NCBI RefSeq assembly: GCF_002020355.1
Contig: NZ_MPZV01000001.1
Location: 992,001 to 1,056,000 of the forward strand
Source: Thioclava sediminum
Lineage (GTDB): Bacteria > Pseudomonadota > Alphaproteobacteria > Rhodobacterales > Rhodobacteraceae
Length of the DNA: 64,000 nucleotides
Reading direction: 5' to 3'
Under the pieces are notes generated by a model. It did no database searches. It was given only the letters and a program-made list of their open reading frames with translations, and was not told where the DNA came from. This document shows positions 9,731 through 17,731 of the stretch, piece after piece; the stretch's first letter is position 1, and the number at the start of each line of letters is the position of its first letter. The translations under genes and the position numbers were made by a program.

Positions 9731-10843
9731 ATGCTGGCTCAGAAACGACCCGATTTATTGAACGGCTATCTTCCAGTTGTCTTGGCCGGTGGGCGCGGAA
9801 AGCGTCTCTACGAGCTTACCGAAGAGAGTTGCAAACCTGCCCTGCCCTTCGGAGCTGGCGGCCAGCGATTGGTGGATTTCACCCTTGCTTCGCTGCGTGC
9901 TGCCGGGTTCACGCGGGCGATCATCGCGACGCAATATCGTCCCGCGCCGCTGATCCGGCACCTGCGCGACAGATGGGCGGATGCCTTCCCCGACGGGCTG
10001 CTCATCCGCGATGCGACGCGGCTCTCGCGCGGCGGCTATCGCGGCACGGCCCATGCGCTTCTCGCCAATCTCGACCTGCTCGAGCGCGAAGGCGTGAGCG
10101 ACGTTCTGGTGATGCCCGCCGATCAGATTTGCGACATCGATCTGCGTCCGTTCATCCAGCGCCATCGCCTGAGTAACGCGCCCGCGACGCTGGTCGCCGC
10201 AACGCTCTCATCCTCGGATGCCGAGCATCATTCGGTGCTGGAAGTCGCGCGGGACGGGCATGTCAGCGCGCTCACCCATCGCCCGAGTGCGCCCGCCGAG
10301 ATCGGCGAAAACTCAGGGCGCAGTTTGGTCGCGACGGGGATCTACCTCTTCAAGACAGCGTGGCTGCGCAAGGAACTGCCCGAACTGTCTCGGGGCCGGT
10401 TCGATATTTCGATCGAGGCCGACCTGCTGGAAGCCGCGCTGCGCGAGAAAGCTCTGCAAGCCTACCGTCTGCCGCGCAGCGACACCGGCCGCGAAGCCTA
10501 TTGGCGCGATATCGACACGCTCGACGACTATCGCTCTGCGCTTCTGGATTTCGCGGCGCCGCAAGGTGGCACGACACGGGGAAGCCCGCCGCTGAGCTGC
10601 CTCCATCTCGAGGCGCAGCCGGGCGTCATCGGGGTCGGACGGCGCTCCGCGTTGACGGCAAAAGGGGCCGTCTCGCGCGATTGCCACCTGACCGATACGC
10701 TGCTGGCACCCGATGTCTCGTTGCCAGCCGGAACGATCGTGGAAGGGATCGGGCGCACGAATATGCGCTGGTTCCGCCGCAGCGGCGACACCAACCTGAT
10801 CACGCAGGCGATGGTCGATCGCTCCAGAGAGCGGCTGCACTAG
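9731..10843 (+). CDS. Divergent GlgC-like ADP-glucose pyrophosphorylase family protein
   Basis: Nucleotidyltransferase of the glucose-1-phosphate adenylyltransferase family, 370 aa, shorter than typical GlgC (about 420). The N-terminal pyrophosphorylase signature VVLAGGRGKRLYELT (16-30) with SCKPALPFG is present. AYWRDIDTLDDY corresponds to the GlgC YWRDVGTIDAY block. The C-terminal left-handed helix domain is reduced and its sequence is degenerate. An excellent GGAGGAG ribosome site precedes the ATG at 9731. It lies after treXZY and converges on a GT4 glycosyltransferase; no glycogen synthase or branching enzyme is next to it. It may supply NDP-glucose for glucan synthesis or be a regulatory paralogue of a GlgC elsewhere. 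Confidence 0.75.
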   Translation: MLAQKRPDLLNGYLPVVLAGGRGKRLYELTEESCKPALPFGAGGQRLVDFTLASLRAAGFTRAIIATQYRPAPLIRHLRDRWADAFPDGLLIRDATRLSRGGYRGTAHALLANLDLLEREGVSDVLVMPADQICDIDLRPFIQRHRLSNAPATLVAATLSSSDAEHHSVLEVARDGHVSALTHRPSAPAEIGENSGRSLVATGIYLFKTAWLRKELPELSRGRFDISIEADLLEAALREKALQAYRLPRSDTGREAYWRDIDTLDDYRSALLDFAAPQGGTTRGSPPLSCLHLEAQPGVIGVGRRSALTAKGAVSRDCHLTDTLLAPDVSLPAGTIVEGIGRTNMRWFRRSGDTNLITQAMVDRSRERLH

Positions 10844-10866
10844 GTACCATTTCCGAGACGCTTTCG

Positions 10867-10897
10867 GGCGCGGACCTTCAGCGGTCCGCGCCTTTTT
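10867..10897. terminator. Terminator between GlgC-like and GT4 genes
   Basis: A 10-bp GC-rich stem (GGCGCGGACC with GGTCCGCGCC) with loop TTCAGC is followed by TTTTT on the plus strand. It ends the GlgC-like transcript and may also help terminate the convergent GT4 gene. Confidence 0.85.
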
Positions 10898-10907
10898 CAG
10901 TCCCGTG

Positions 10908-12050
10908 CTATTCCACTGCCAGCCTGACACCGACCTCTCCCGGCGGCAGGTCGTCCGGGGCGAAATCGACCTCGGGCGCTGGCTCCGAGAGCCCCGCCAT
11001 GCACATGCGATAGAGCTCTTCGTAACGGTCGACCATCCGCTCCACACCGAAGCGGGCGACCGCCCGGTCGCGCACGAATTGTCGGTCGCAGGTCATCGCC
11101 TTGCGCGCGGCACTGGCAAGCGCGGACACGTCGCCTGTGGGAACAATCACGCCCGCCTCGCCCACGACTTCGCGCACCGCGCCGGAATCAAAAGCGGCGA
11201 CGGGCACGCCGCAGGACATCGCCTCGGCTGCGGCGAGCCCGAAGGGCTCATCCCAGACCGGCGTGAAGAAGCAGACCGACGCCCTGGCGACCTCGGCGCT
11301 CAGGTCCTCCGCCGTCAGATTGCCACCATAGGTGATCTGCGACCCGAGATAGGGGGCGATGGTGTCGTCGAAATACGCACGATCCTCGATTGGCCCGTAA
11401 ATCCGCAGCGGCAGCTCCGCGATCCGCGCGGCCTTCACGGCCTCCGCGGTGCCCTTGTTGGGAGTGATGCGCCCGAACCAGACCGCCGAGCCATCGGCAT
11501 GAGGGCAGAAGCCCCAGACACCGGTGTCGATCCCGTTTGGCACGACATGGAAGGACAGGTCGCAGTCGGGCTTGGCCCAACGCTCTCGTTGCGCCCCCGT
11601 GCAGACGGTGAAACGACACCATGGCGCGCGGGCTTCGTGGACGGCGTCGCGCAGCGTCTCGAGGGGCGGCACATGCAGGGAGGTCAGCATCGCGATCCGC
11701 TCCCGCCGTGCCAGCCGCGGCGGATAGCGGTGCAGCGAATTGTTGTGAATGATATCGAAGCCACCCGTCTCCAACTTCTGCAGGATGCCCGCGAAGGCGC
11801 TGTCGAGATGGGTATCGGGCACATCGGACTCGCGGCCCCCTTTCGACGGATAGGCGCTGTCGACATGGTGCTCCGTGACCGGATACAGCTCCACCCCTTC
11901 AGGCGGCTGACTGTCGCCCGACGCAAACAGTGTCACCTCATGCCCTCGCGCGACGAGGGCGCCTGCGAGCGCGTAGGAATGGGCCTCCATCCCACCCATG
12001 AAGGGCGCCGAAATGGGGTGACGAATTGGGGAAATGATAGCGATGCGCAT
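10908..12050 (-). CDS. GT4-family glycosyltransferase
   Basis: Retaining GT-B fold glycosyltransferase, 380 aa, predicted to be cytosolic or membrane-peripheral. The N-terminal Rossmann half starts MRIAIISP and has the GGMEAHSYALA glycine-rich loop. The C-terminal donor-binding half includes GRITPNKG and the EPFGLAAAEAMSCG motif with the two conserved glutamates of GT4. The start is the ATG at 12050, with a perfect AGGGAGG site upstream; a longer frame to 12164 has no such support. It is a single gene converging on the GlgC-like gene. Donor and acceptor are not known; proximity suggests a role in glucan or exopolysaccharide synthesis, but this is only context. Confidence 0.85.
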   Translation of the reverse strand: MRIAIISPIRHPISAPFMGGMEAHSYALAGALVARGHEVTLFASGDSQPPEGVELYPVTEHHVDSAYPSKGGRESDVPDTHLDSAFAGILQKLETGGFDIIHNNSLHRYPPRLARRERIAMLTSLHVPPLETLRDAVHEARAPWCRFTVCTGAQRERWAKPDCDLSFHVVPNGIDTGVWGFCPHADGSAVWFGRITPNKGTAEAVKAARIAELPLRIYGPIEDRAYFDDTIAPYLGSQITYGGNLTAEDLSAEVARASVCFFTPVWDEPFGLAAAEAMSCGVPVAAFDSGAVREVVGEAGVIVPTGDVSALASAARKAMTCDRQFVRDRAVARFGVERMVDRYEELYRMCMAGLSEPAPEVDFAPDDLPPGEVGVRLAVE

Positions 12051-12227
12051 GTGCCTCCCTTCCCGGAAACGCATGGGCTCCGGGCGATGAACGGGCTGTT
12101 TCGGTAATGGGACTTCAATCGTATCGTGTAGGGGAACCAATGGGTGCGACGCTTGTTCCTGCATCGCCGAGCCGATCGTGCAGAAAGTCTCGGCTGTTGC
12201 CCGATTTCCCCCCGGGGGTCGCGCGCG

Positions 12228-13172
12228 TCAGTACCCGTCGAGCGGCAGCTTCATGTCGATGATGAGCCAGCCATCCTCATAGCGGCGCTCTTTCTCGGCG
12301 CGCAGTTGCATCGCCGAGGCGAGGATCAGGCGTGAGCCGAAGCCCTGTTCGGCGGCCGCGTCGTAATCCGGGACCTGCTCTTTCCAGGTGAGGTGAACAC
12401 CGTTCTCATAGGGCTCCCACGTCACATTGATCTGGCCGTCCACAGATCTCAGCGCGCCGTATTTAGCGGAGTTCGTTACCCATTCATGCAAGATCAAGGC
12501 CAGCGAGGTCAGCGCCCGCGCGGGGATCATCACCTCTGCGCCAGACAGCAGAATGGTTTGCTCTGCGCGCGCCGGCGCAAGCACCCGCTCCAACAGCCCG
12601 CCGAGCGCAACCGGCTGGGTGCTGTCCGTTCGCAACATCATGGAATGCGCGCGGTCGAGGGCGGTCACGCGGCCGCGCAACTCGTCCAGCATCTCCTCCT
12701 TGGTTTCGCTCGCGCGGGCCGCGCTGGAAATCATTGCGGAGACGAGCGCGAACAGGTTCTTGATGCGGTGGTTCATCTCGGCGAGGTGCAGCTCGCGCTC
12801 GGCCAGCAACTCCTGCTCGGAGGTGATGTCGAAGCTGACCCCGATGACTTTGCGCTGGTCCGCCTGCTCGCGGTATTTTCCGACGCCACGGATCCAGCGC
12901 TGCTCGCCGGAGGGAAGGGTGATCCGGAAGACCTCGTCATAAATGTCGCCATCGCTCACAGCACTGTCGAGCGCCTCGAAAACGCGCGCGCGATCTTCTT
13001 CGACCACCCGCGTCCGCACTGCGTCCTGCAGGTCCATCTCTCCCTCGGAGATGTCGAAGAGCAGACGACACGGCTCGTCGATTACCAATCGGCGCGCCTC
13101 GACCGAGAATTCCCAGCGGCCGATCCCGGCAATGCCGAATGCGTCCTCGAGGCCGATGGGGGGAAGCGACAT
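12228..13172 (-). CDS. HWE-family sensor histidine kinase with PAS domain
   Basis: Sensor kinase, 314 aa, soluble. A PAS/PAC domain (about 10-120) senses an unknown signal. The kinase core has the phospho-acceptor H135 in MNHRIKNLF, the N box HEWVTNSAKYGAL (H229, N234) and W263-x-E265. These are the His and Trp-x-Glu that define the HWE family, which is common in Alphaproteobacteria and often feeds light, redox or PhyR general-stress pathways. The ATG at 13172 has a GAGG site about 12 nt upstream; a frame to 13274 adds only unconserved residues. No response regulator is adjacent, so it is an orphan. A link to the EcfG-like catalase promoter is possible but untested. Confidence 0.88.
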   Translation of the reverse strand: MSLPPIGLEDAFGIAGIGRWEFSVEARRLVIDEPCRLLFDISEGEMDLQDAVRTRVVEEDRARVFEALDSAVSDGDIYDEVFRITLPSGEQRWIRGVGKYREQADQRKVIGVSFDITSEQELLAERELHLAEMNHRIKNLFALVSAMISSAARASETKEEMLDELRGRVTALDRAHSMMLRTDSTQPVALGGLLERVLAPARAEQTILLSGAEVMIPARALTSLALILHEWVTNSAKYGALRSVDGQINVTWEPYENGVHLTWKEQVPDYDAAAEQGFGSRLILASAMQLRAEKERRYEDGWLIIDMKLPLDGY

Positions 13173-13396
13173 GCTGGGGAAACCTCGGTACTGACGATGT
13201 GCGGGGGAGGATGAGCGGGGCGCGGAGCCGAATGGCCCGGCCCGACACAGTGACCTTTCCCCCGACTGAGTCAACTGCTGTAAACCGCCAGCCCCCGGTA
13301 CCTATGCCCCCGGCACGGCTCAGACTTCCTGAAGTTCCTTGGTTTCGCCGCGACGACGGCGCGCAAGGGCCTCAACGCCGGATCCGCCCCGGAGGC

Positions 13397-14653
13397 TTAG
13401 ACCGCTGCGAAAAGCGGCGCCCCGATATAGGAGCCTTTCGGCGCGGCAGGCGGCACCCAGAACAGTCCCGACCCGGTGTGGGAGATGTATTCATTCAGCA
13501 GATCCGACGCGCCGAGCCGCCGTTGCAGCGCCTCGAAATGCGCTGGATCGTTCTGGTAGCTGATAAAGAACAGCCCCGCATCGAGCCGTCCGACCGCATT
13601 CAGCCCGCCGGTGAAGTTGTAGCCGCGCCGCAGGATGCGGATGCCGTCATTGGTTTCATGCGCCGACAGCCGAATATGCGCATGCGTCGGGATCACCGGC
13701 TCGCCTTGCGCGTTCTTCGCCTTGAAATCGGGCGTATCGAATTCGTCCGTGCCGGTCAGCGGCGCGCCGGTGAGCTTGTGCCGCCCGAAGACGTCATTCT
13801 GGTGGCTGACCTGCGCGTTGTCCCAGTTCTCGATATGCATCTCGATCCGGCGCATCACCTGATAGGTCCCGCCATGCTGCCAGTCGGGACCGTCATTGGC
13901 CCAGACATGCTGCGCGAGCTGCTCGGGCGTGGTGATGTTGCGGGTGCCGTCGCGATAGCCAAAGAGGTTGCGCGGCGTTTCCTGCCCTGCCCCAGCCGAG
14001 GCGCGCCCGAAGCCGAGTTGCGTCCAGCGCACCGTAGCGGCCCCGGTGCGTTTCGCGATCCGCGCGAGGATGCGCACCGCGTGATAGGCGACCTGCGGAT
14101 CGTCGGCGCAGGCCTGCAGCGAGAGATCGCCACCGCTGATCTCGGGGCGCAGCGCGTCCGAGGGCAGATCGGCCAGTGGGCGCAGATGCGGCGGGGCTTT
14201 CGCCGCCAGCCCCATCTCCTTGGAGAAGACGCGCAGGCCAAGGCCCACGGTCACCGTCAGACCCGCCGGGCCAAGCCCCAGCGCCTCGCCGGTCTCGAGC
14301 GCGGTGGCTGTCTCGCGGTCGGGCTCTGCCGGACCGACCGGCTGCCCTTCCATCATCAGCCCGATCGAGGCCGACCAGCGCGCGAGCAGCACCTGCAGCG
14401 CGCGCGGATCGGACCCGGTCAGGTCGAAGGCCATGGCCATCAGATGCTGCTGCGGCGGCGTGGCGATCCCGGCCTGCGGCCCGGTCCCGTAAAAGGCGTA
14501 GCGCCTCTGGTCCGGGTCGGGCATGGCGTCGGGCGCAACCTTGCCGGTCTCCGCCGCCTGCCCCGCCGTGGCGATAGTGCCGCCAAGCGCTGCCGCGCCC
14601 AGAAACAGCCCACGCCGCGACAGTCCTGCCGGTTTATCGTCTTGCCCGCGCAT
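13397..14653 (-). CDS. efeB: EfeB, Tat-exported DyP-type heme peroxidase
   Basis: Periplasmic dye-decolourising peroxidase of the EfeUOB ferrous-iron uptake system, 418 aa, thought to oxidise Fe2+ or act on heme. The Tat signal is LSRRGLFLGAAA (R13-R14). The DyP motif FGYRDGTRN places catalytic D235, and the proximal heme ligand is likely H326 in THAHIRLS. Two consecutive Met codons exist; AGGAGG is only 2 nt from the first and 5 nt from the second, so 14653 is preferred. It is the last gene of the efeU-efeO-efeB operon, 17 bp after efeO. Confidence 0.92.
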   Translation of the reverse strand: MRGQDDKPAGLSRRGLFLGAAALGGTIATAGQAAETGKVAPDAMPDPDQRRYAFYGTGPQAGIATPPQQHLMAMAFDLTGSDPRALQVLLARWSASIGLMMEGQPVGPAEPDRETATALETGEALGLGPAGLTVTVGLGLRVFSKEMGLAAKAPPHLRPLADLPSDALRPEISGGDLSLQACADDPQVAYHAVRILARIAKRTGAATVRWTQLGFGRASAGAGQETPRNLFGYRDGTRNITTPEQLAQHVWANDGPDWQHGGTYQVMRRIEMHIENWDNAQVSHQNDVFGRHKLTGAPLTGTDEFDTPDFKAKNAQGEPVIPTHAHIRLSAHETNDGIRILRRGYNFTGGLNAVGRLDAGLFFISYQNDPAHFEALQRRLGASDLLNEYISHTGSGLFWVPPAAPKGSYIGAPLFAAV

Positions 14654-14670
14654 CATGGCCTCCTTCGTCT

Positions 14671-15870
14671 TCAGCTTGCCGTGGCGACTTTTTCAGCGAT
14701 CCGCGACAGCGGCTCCTGCAGCATCTGGATCGCACGGCTCAGCTTCACCGCGTCGGATTTGCGCAGTTCGGCATCGTAGATCTTGTAGCCGCCCAGAGCG
14801 TCGGGATCGCGGTAGTCTTCGAGCATCGTCTGCACATCCGCAAAGCGCTGCGCGATGGTTTCGGCCACGTCCGGGTCGATCCGCTTCAGCCCCGGCTCGA
14901 GGAAGGCGAAGGCCTGATGCGCGCCTTCGATATTGGCCGCGAAGTCCACGAGGTCGATATGGCTATAGGCCTCTTCCTCACCGCTGATCTTGCCGCTTTG
15001 GACTTCTTCCAGAAGGGCCGCCGCACCATTCGCGAGATCTTCAGGGCGATACTCGATCCCGCCCGACAGATCGGCGAGCATCTTGACGTTCTTCACCAGC
15101 TCCGCGGCATGCGCCTTGGTCTCGTCGGTGATCTCACCACTCTCGAACAGGTCGCGCTCCACCGCGTGGAAGCCGTGCCAGCCGACCGCCGGGTCGAGGT
15201 TCGAGGCGCGCATGTCGATCAGGTAATCGAGGTTGCCCGAGTTATCGGTCGGGTCGGTGCCGGGAAGGACGAAGCCTTCGACGTCGGGTTCGATCCGCTC
15301 GTAGAACGGACGCGCCTGCGCATAGGCCGCCTTCGCGCCCTCCACGTCGCCTGCGTCCACTTTCGCGGCGAGGCGTTCGCTTGCCGTGACCATCGCGCCG
15401 ACCATGCCTTCGACGTAATTGGCGTAGCCTGCGGTGCCTTCGTCCAGCAGATCGCCGATCGCGCTTTGTGCGCGCTGCTTGCTCTCACCGGTCACGGTGA
15501 AGGCCACGGTGTCTTCCGCAGCGCCCGGGCAGTAGATGCGATAGTCGCCACCGTCGAGCGTGACGGTGAAGCTCGATGCGGGCAGGCCGGGCGCGAGGTT
15601 CTCTTTCTCGCCGAGGATGCGGCTGTCCGACAGCAGCTCCAGCTCGGAGATCGCCGGGGCGGATTCATTCGTCACCCTGAAGGTGATCGGCCCTGCCGCC
15701 GCGCTGTCGTGATCGAGCACGCATGCGCCGCCATTCTCGCCCGTAAGCGTGATCGCGACCTGCGCAGCCCCGTTATTCGTGGGCGCATCGGCCAGCGCGG
15801 GCTGCGCGAAGAACGCGGTTGCGGCGAGAAGGGGGACAGCGCGGCGGCGCGCGCGGGACGACATGTTCAT
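14671..15870 (-). CDS. efeO: EfeO, cupredoxin-imelysin iron-binding protein
   Basis: Periplasmic component of EfeUOB, 399 aa. A Sec signal peptide ends near ALADA (about residue 29). A cupredoxin-like domain (about 33-128) follows, with the Cys in GACVLDHD and in YRIYCPG. The rest is an M75/imelysin domain (about 135-395) with the HxxE motif in GFHAVERDLF, proposed to bind ferric iron and pass it to EfeU. GGAG lies upstream of the ATG at 15870. It sits between efeU (38 bp upstream) and efeB. Confidence 0.93.
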   Translation of the reverse strand: MNMSSRARRRAVPLLAATAFFAQPALADAPTNNGAAQVAITLTGENGGACVLDHDSAAAGPITFRVTNESAPAISELELLSDSRILGEKENLAPGLPASSFTVTLDGGDYRIYCPGAAEDTVAFTVTGESKQRAQSAIGDLLDEGTAGYANYVEGMVGAMVTASERLAAKVDAGDVEGAKAAYAQARPFYERIEPDVEGFVLPGTDPTDNSGNLDYLIDMRASNLDPAVGWHGFHAVERDLFESGEITDETKAHAAELVKNVKMLADLSGGIEYRPEDLANGAAALLEEVQSGKISGEEEAYSHIDLVDFAANIEGAHQAFAFLEPGLKRIDPDVAETIAQRFADVQTMLEDYRDPDALGGYKIYDAELRKSDAVKLSRAIQMLQEPLSRIAEKVATAS

Positions 15871-15908
15871 TGTCAGGCTCCTGTATTTGCTCTGCGGTTT
15901 TGGCTTGG

Positions 15909-17453
15909 TCAGAGGGACCTGGCGGGGAAAAACGGTGCGGGGCGCGCACGGGCGAGCGCAGAAGCTGCCAGTGCAAGCGCGATGAGGAAGAGGATCACGG
16001 GCAACTCTCGGGCCCAGAACTGATGCTCGATGCGGGCACGGCGCACGGCGCGCAGCGCATCGGCGGCCTCTTGCGCGGCGGCGGGGGCCATGACCCAGGC
16101 GCCGGTCGCCATGCCACCGGGGGCCATGTCGACGCGCAATGTGCGTGCCGTGGTCAGCCCACCACCCGAGAGGCGCAGCGTAACGGCACTACGGCCCTGC
16201 GCATCGAGAAGCGCATCGCCTGCGGTCCAGACGGTCACCTGTTCGAGTCGCGTCCACTCGGCCACGAAAGGCCCGGGGTTGCGCGCGGGACTGACGCCCA
16301 CCGGCAGCCGCCCACCTGCAAGCTGCGCAAGCGTTGCGAGATCGATCTGACCCGGGGCGCCCGCAATTTCGGTTTGGGTCTGCACTTCGCGATGCAGGCT
16401 TGGCAGGCCCAGATGCCGCTCCGACGTGGCCTCGGCGCCCGTCAGATCGACGCGGGTCGCACCCATCTCCAGCACCTGTCCCCGCAAGCGCAGATCGGGC
16501 CCTGCGGAGGTGTCGACATCGCCTTCCAGCACACGCGGCGCATGATCAGGCAGCGTCACCTGCGGCTGAGGCCAAAGCGCCGCGATACCGACGGCCAATG
16601 CCGCGAAGGCGACCGCCAGCCCACCGCGCAGCCATTGCGCCGTGCGGGGATCGGGGCGCAGTGCACGCGGCCAATAGGTCAGCGCCGCGACCGGGATCAG
16701 ATAGGCGATCCAGCCCAGCACCTCGATCAGGCGCGGATCGGCGGGAATGCCCAGAACGCCGGTGATCAGAGCCGAGCGCACCGTGCCGGGGGCCACGAGC
16801 CAGCTCAGATCGGCGATGCGCTGCTGACCCGCCAGCAACCAGCCCGCCTCATGGGCCGAGCGCAGCGTCTGCAGCACCAGCCCCGCCGCGACGAGGATCA
16901 GGAACACGCCGGTCCAACGGAAGAAACGCCCCAGATTGAGCCGCATCCCGCCCTGCGCAATCGCCCAGCCAAGCGCGACCGATGCCGCGAGGCCAAGCGC
17001 CGCGCCGAGGCCCGCCCAATGTCCGGTCTGCGCCCCCGAGATCGTGGCGAGCAGAAAGACGGCGGTCTCGAAGCCTTCGCGCAGCACGGCGAGGAAGGCC
17101 ATCGCCGCCAGCGCGACCCGGCTCCCCTGCCCCAGCGCCGCATCGGCGTCGCGCTCGATCTGGCCCTTCAGACCTGCGGCGTGGCGCGTCATCCAGAGCA
17201 CCATCAGCGTCACGAAGACGACCGCAACGGCCGCGATCACGCATTCGAGCTTTTCCTGCGCGCTATGCGGCAAAGCGGCCTCGACCAGCGCGAGCCCCGC
17301 GCCAACGCCGACGGCCAGCGCCACGGCGGCAGCGACGCCCAGCCACATCTCGGTCAAACGCTCGCCCCGGGCGCGCAGGAAGGCCGCAATGATCCCGACG
17401 ATCAGCGCCGCCTCGAGCCCTTCGCGCAGGCCGATGATGAATGTTGCCAACAT
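15909..17453 (-). CDS. efeU: EfeU/FTR1-family iron permease with extended C-terminal periplasmic domain
   Basis: Inner-membrane iron permease, 514 aa. The two FTR1 iron motifs are present: REGLE at 10-14 and REGFE at 125-129, within a seven-helix core of about 280 residues. Unlike the usual EfeU of about 275 aa, the protein continues with another membrane segment (about 300-320), a roughly 165-residue soluble region with no family I recognise, and a C-terminal membrane helix. The start at 17453 (MLATFIIGLREG) aligns with family starts; the ribosome site GGGGTG is weak. It is the first gene of efeUOB. A repeated 12-bp element lies upstream. Confidence 0.9.
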   Translation of the reverse strand: MLATFIIGLREGLEAALIVGIIAAFLRARGERLTEMWLGVAAAVALAVGVGAGLALVEAALPHSAQEKLECVIAAVAVVFVTLMVLWMTRHAAGLKGQIERDADAALGQGSRVALAAMAFLAVLREGFETAVFLLATISGAQTGHWAGLGAALGLAASVALGWAIAQGGMRLNLGRFFRWTGVFLILVAAGLVLQTLRSAHEAGWLLAGQQRIADLSWLVAPGTVRSALITGVLGIPADPRLIEVLGWIAYLIPVAALTYWPRALRPDPRTAQWLRGGLAVAFAALAVGIAALWPQPQVTLPDHAPRVLEGDVDTSAGPDLRLRGQVLEMGATRVDLTGAEATSERHLGLPSLHREVQTQTEIAGAPGQIDLATLAQLAGGRLPVGVSPARNPGPFVAEWTRLEQVTVWTAGDALLDAQGRSAVTLRLSGGGLTTARTLRVDMAPGGMATGAWVMAPAAAQEAADALRAVRRARIEHQFWARELPVILFLIALALAASALARARPAPFFPARSL

Positions 17454-17475
17454 GCTGTGGGCACCCCGTCGATTC

Positions 17476-17545
17476 CCGAGTAAATTGATTGGGTATTCGT
17501 TAGTGGCGCAGATCGGCGGGCGCAACCCCTTTTCCGAGTAAATTG
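17476..17545. repeat. 12-bp direct repeat in the efeU-gnd divergent promoter region
   Basis: CCGAGTAAATTG occurs at 17476-17487 and 17534-17545, 58 bp apart. The second copy continues into CTCGG, making an imperfect 17-bp inverted repeat with CCGAG/CTCGG arms. The first copy is 23 bp from the efeU start. It may be an operator for iron control of efeUOB or for gnd; I could not match it with certainty to Irr, RirA or Fur boxes. Confidence 0.45.
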
Positions 17546-17731
17546 CTCGGATTCTTGAAGTCGCATTTCTTCGCCCCTACCGTTGCGGGCGATTTGCAAC
17601 TTCCGCCATCTTGGGGCAATTCGTGCGGGTCGCCCTCGCAGCGCCGCGCAATCAGGCGGTCCGGCGCAGCGAAAGAGACACGATCCGGGCGCCTGAAGTG
17701 GCCCGCATGCAACAATTTCGGAGGCCGTATC

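Noticed and set aside
12135-12159. EcfG-like promoter for the GT4 gene (GGAAC-N16-GGTT)
   Set aside because: The -10 is GGTT rather than CGTT; one mismatch in so short a motif is too weak.
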